A stretch of 64,000 nt of DNA. Origin: Flavilitoribacter nigricans DSM 23189 = NBRC 102662. Its GTDB lineage: Bacteria > Bacteroidota > Bacteroidia > Chitinophagales > Saprospiraceae. Location of the stretch: the NCBI RefSeq assembly GCF_002646595.1, contig NZ_PDUD01000001.1:248001-312000 (forward strand), given 5' to 3'. The translations under genes were made by a program, and so were the position numbers. This document shows, piece by piece, positions 61,614-64,000 of the stretch (its first letter is position 1; each line of letters opens with the position of its first letter). The notes beneath the pieces were generated by a model that searched no databases, was not told where the DNA came from, and saw only the letters and a list, made by a program, of their open reading frames with translations.

Positions 61614-63317
61614 TCAACTCAAATGAAATTCAGCCAGACTGATCAGGGCGCGGGTCAGTTGCCGCAGCTTGAGCGACACGGCGTTCGCCAGTTCGGGATT
61701 TTCCGGATCGGCAACGTATTCCCCGTATTCCAGAGTCCATTCAAAATCGGGTAAGCCCGGGATCAGAATATCCTTGAGCGCCACCTTCTGCTGATCGGTC
61801 AGGGGTTGCGGGTGCAGCAGGCGGGAGAATTCATCGATGACCACATTCGGATCCGTAGGGTTGGACATCGTAGCGATGAAAGCCAGCGGATCGTAGGCAA
61901 AAGCAAAACCATTGATCATCATCGGCCCGGCGGCAATGATGTTAGCCAGGCCCGATCGGATCTGTAAAGTGGAAGCATTGATCCAGAAACGGTAGAACTG
62001 GGGTGCCTGAAAATAAGCTTTCCAGCCGGAAACCTGGGGCACATCCATGTATTCCATCTCCATCGCCCCGGCCAGTCGGTAGAGACGCAGACCGATCTCG
62101 TAACGGGTAGCCTGATCATCCGGCAGGCTCATTTCCAGCTGTTTGACCATGGATAGGCTGTAATCGATCGGATTCTTGATCATAGGGCCTACGCTGAGGA
62201 TGTCGAAAAAGTGTTCGCTGGTCAGTAGGGTGCGAACGATCGGTTCCAACTCGTAATCGTTATCTATCAGCATCTGGGCCAGCGGCGCGATCACCTCCAT
62301 TTCCGTTTGCTCATCTATTTCGTAGTAAACGAACCACTGGTACAACTTCCGGCAGATGAAATGCGCTACCCGGTCCTGCTGGAAGATCACGTCTATCAAA
62401 TGGGCGTATTCCGCATCGCCCAGATCCGAAATGACTGCATTGCCGAAACGGTGGGATAATTGCTTGGTCCCGTTATCGTGCCGAAATTCCCGGTATTCTA
62501 CCCGGGGTGGGTTTTCGGGCTCTGAATTCAGATTGCCGAAAGTACGCCAGCCCGTCAGTACCCGTGCCATTGCCGCCACATCCTGCTCCGTGAAGGTGGA
62601 ATAGTCACCCTCTCCGGCCAGGTCACCTTTTCCGACGGTGTACAGTTCCAGGAGTTCCCGGGCGTAATTTTCGTTGGGCGCTACTTCGGTATTTTGATTG
62701 CCGTTCAGGAAGATCAGCATACTGCCGTCCACGGTTACGTCCTTGATCAATTGACGGAAATTGCCCAGTGCACTGGAGCGAAGCAGCTCAATGTAGCGGT
62801 ACATAAAGCGCTTATCATTGATACCGGCCACTCCGAAATGATTGATCCAGAAGAGGGTCATTTTCTGGCGAATGGAGATGCCTTCTTCCAGCATGTTCAG
62901 GAAGATCCAGGAACGCAGGCTGCGGTTCCGGTAAGGCCGCAGATCTATGTTTTCGGAGTAAGGTGCGTCGACCCAGGTCTGGCCGACCGGCACATTGGGG
63001 TCTTCCGTAAAATCGGGATTGACGGGCGGAGCGGGCGCCGGCGGATCGGCAAACAATTGGTCAAATACAGCGCTTTGGCCCATTTCGACCGCGGTACTGA
63101 TCAGTTCGCGACTCGGTCCGAAGGTGGTTCTGCGCAACAAGTGTGCAGCTTGTTCGAAGGTCCATTCGCCGGAGTAGGGTGTCAAACCGGCTCCGGGCGG
63201 TTTTGGAGCGAAAGTGGTATTTTCTGTGCGTTGGGGCGCTCTCTGTTCATTTCCGACAATAGCAGATCGGCCCAGCAAGCGGCGTAGGCTAGCTCTTCTA
63301 TTCATAGGGTGCAGCAT
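61614..63317 (-). CDS. DUF1800 protein
   Basis: The 567-aa protein has DUF1800 landmarks: FEQAAHLLRRTTFGPSRE near residue 55, IRQKMTLFWINHFGVAGI, NENYARELLELYTVGKGD, AMARVLTGWR, LPDDQATRYEIGLRLYRLAG and VSGWKAYFQAPQFYRFWIN. A basic N-terminus (MNRRASLRRLLGRS) precedes it, with no clear cleavable signal. An ATG at 63305 is as likely a start as 63317. DUF1800 proteins are commonly encoded with DUF1501 proteins, as here, and their biochemical role is unknown. Confidence 0.88.
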   Translation of the reverse strand: MLHPMNRRASLRRLLGRSAIVGNEQRAPQRTENTTFAPKPPGAGLTPYSGEWTFEQAAHLLRRTTFGPSRELISTAVEMGQSAVFDQLFADPPAPAPPVNPDFTEDPNVPVGQTWVDAPYSENIDLRPYRNRSLRSWIFLNMLEEGISIRQKMTLFWINHFGVAGINDKRFMYRYIELLRSSALGNFRQLIKDVTVDGSMLIFLNGNQNTEVAPNENYARELLELYTVGKGDLAGEGDYSTFTEQDVAAMARVLTGWRTFGNLNSEPENPPRVEYREFRHDNGTKQLSHRFGNAVISDLGDAEYAHLIDVIFQQDRVAHFICRKLYQWFVYYEIDEQTEMEVIAPLAQMLIDNDYELEPIVRTLLTSEHFFDILSVGPMIKNPIDYSLSMVKQLEMSLPDDQATRYEIGLRLYRLAGAMEMEYMDVPQVSGWKAYFQAPQFYRFWINASTLQIRSGLANIIAAGPMMINGFAFAYDPLAFIATMSNPTDPNVVIDEFSRLLHPQPLTDQQKVALKDILIPGLPDFEWTLEYGEYVADPENPELANAVSLKLRQLTRALISLAEFHLS

Positions 63318-63550
63318 TAAGATTTAAAAATTGGCGTGTTTATTTATTGATCGCGGGCAGTGATTAGACTACTGGGGAGACGGGAGGTTTAATGAGGAAC
63401 GAAGATTATTCAGAAATTATGATCCGAACCCATAAGAATTTGAAAATTCCGCCGCATTATTTGATCAAAATCTTACTTTTGAGCCTGCTTAAGCCCGTTA
63501 AAATCAAAACCAAAGATATCTTAAACCGCCCCCGGTCTATCGGAACGCAG

Positions 63551-64000
63551 ATGAAAGACGATTTTATTATTGATGAATGGAAAGTGATCGAAGACGGCTT
63601 TAAGCCCGCAAGCAACCGGGTCTCCGAAAGTATTTTTAGTCTGGGCAATGGTCGTATGGGCCTTCGTGGTAACTTCGAAGAACACTTTTCGGGCAACAGC
63701 CTCCAGGGCAACTACATCGGCGGCATCTATTATGCCGATCACGTGCAACTGGATCACACCAAAGGTAACCGGCCGCAGCAGGTCGTTAAATTTTTAAATG
63801 CTCCCAACTGGATCGGCATCAGTATCTCCTTTGACGGGGAAGTGCTCGACCTGGACAATTGCCAGGTGCAATCCTTCCGCCGGGAGCTCGATCTCCGCAA
63901 AGGATATCTCGAACGTACTTTCGTAGCCAAAATGAAAAGCGGCCGCAAAGTGCAGGTAAGCACGCGTCGGTTTTGCAGCATGGCCGATCAGGAACTCGGG
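63551..64000 (+). CDS. Glycoside hydrolase family 65 phosphorylase, 5' part
   Basis: An open frame runs from ATG 63551 to the end of the window (150 codons) without a stop, so the gene is cut by the boundary. The visible N-terminal domain has ESIFSLGNGRMGLRGNFEEH near residue 27 and the GNYIGGIYY segment, typical of the beta-sandwich domain of GH65 enzymes (maltose, kojibiose or trehalose phosphorylases). The catalytic barrel lies outside, so substrate and activity cannot be told. Cytoplasmic disaccharide phosphorolysis is the usual role. The frame above the ATG has no other good start. Confidence 0.85.
   Translation, partial: MKDDFIIDEWKVIEDGFKPASNRVSESIFSLGNGRMGLRGNFEEHFSGNSLQGNYIGGIYYADHVQLDHTKGNRPQQVVKFLNAPNWIGISISFDGEVLDLDNCQVQSFRRELDLRKGYLERTFVAKMKSGRKVQVSTRRFCSMADQELG

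Overview
This 64-kb window comes from the chromosome of a member of the Bacteroidota, most probably the Saprospiria (Lewinella/Saprospiraceae-like). The placement rests on four things: type IX secretion (T9SS) C-terminal sorting domains on several secreted proteins; a very large PKD-repeat protein ending in a gliding-motility (CHU_C-type) domain; small lineage proteins such as a DUF4296 lipoprotein; and Bacteroidota-type promoters (TTG, about 17-22 nt, TAnnTTTG) in front of many genes. There is no prophage, insertion sequence, CRISPR array, rRNA or recognisable tRNA.

Layout. 0-5 kb: miaA with an MFS-like membrane protein, a secreted BNR-repeat protein and a membrane cytochrome/LRR protein. 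4.9-5.3 kb: a gene-free stretch with its own plus-strand promoter and strong predicted RNA structure. 5.3-10.7 kb: an unknown secreted protein, galK, a YebC-type regulator, a phosphatase-fold protein and a membrane-anchored subtilase. 11-20 kb: trxB, fba, a small membrane protein and the gltB-gltD glutamate synthase operon. 20.8-29.6 kb: a zinc-ribbon protein, a tiny DUF2256 gene and a cluster of 'planctomycete-type' genes (PSCyt1/DUF1549/DUF1553, DUF1501, DUF2231-cytochrome-LRR) behind a Gfo/Idh oxidoreductase. 29.7-42.7 kb: a glucosaminidase, pfkA, the nrnA/FKBP/prfB/DoxX-like operon (prfB with a programmed frameshift), ndk, mdh, an M43 protease, sucC and rmuC. 42.8-50.3 kb: a TapB-like protein, an ABC-F ATPase, a PhoR/PhoB-like two-component pair, a DUF4296 lipoprotein, a SixA-like phosphatase, an SDR and a second M43 protease. 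50.5-64 kb: the PKD/CHU_C protein, two secreted amidohydrolases, a DUF1800-DUF1501 pair and the start of a GH65 phosphorylase.

Much of the window is core metabolism: glycolysis (pfkA, fba), the TCA cycle (mdh, sucC), nitrogen assimilation (gltBD), redox (trxB) and translation (miaA, prfB). Between these lie lineage-typical secreted and envelope functions: proteases, PKD adhesin-like protein, amidohydrolases, and DUF1501/DUF1800/PSD1 proteins of unknown biochemical role.

The least explained items are: (1) a structured, gene-free locus at about 5.0-5.24 kb that looks like an independent non-coding RNA; (2) three intergenic elements built from 8-nt-periodic units, two of them palindromic, all lying exactly between convergent genes; (3) a family of 17-nt palindromes, two of which bracket the fba promoter; and (4) the cytochrome/DUF1501/LRR cluster and its distant paralogue. 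All functional statements come from reading sequence and motifs; no database search was run.
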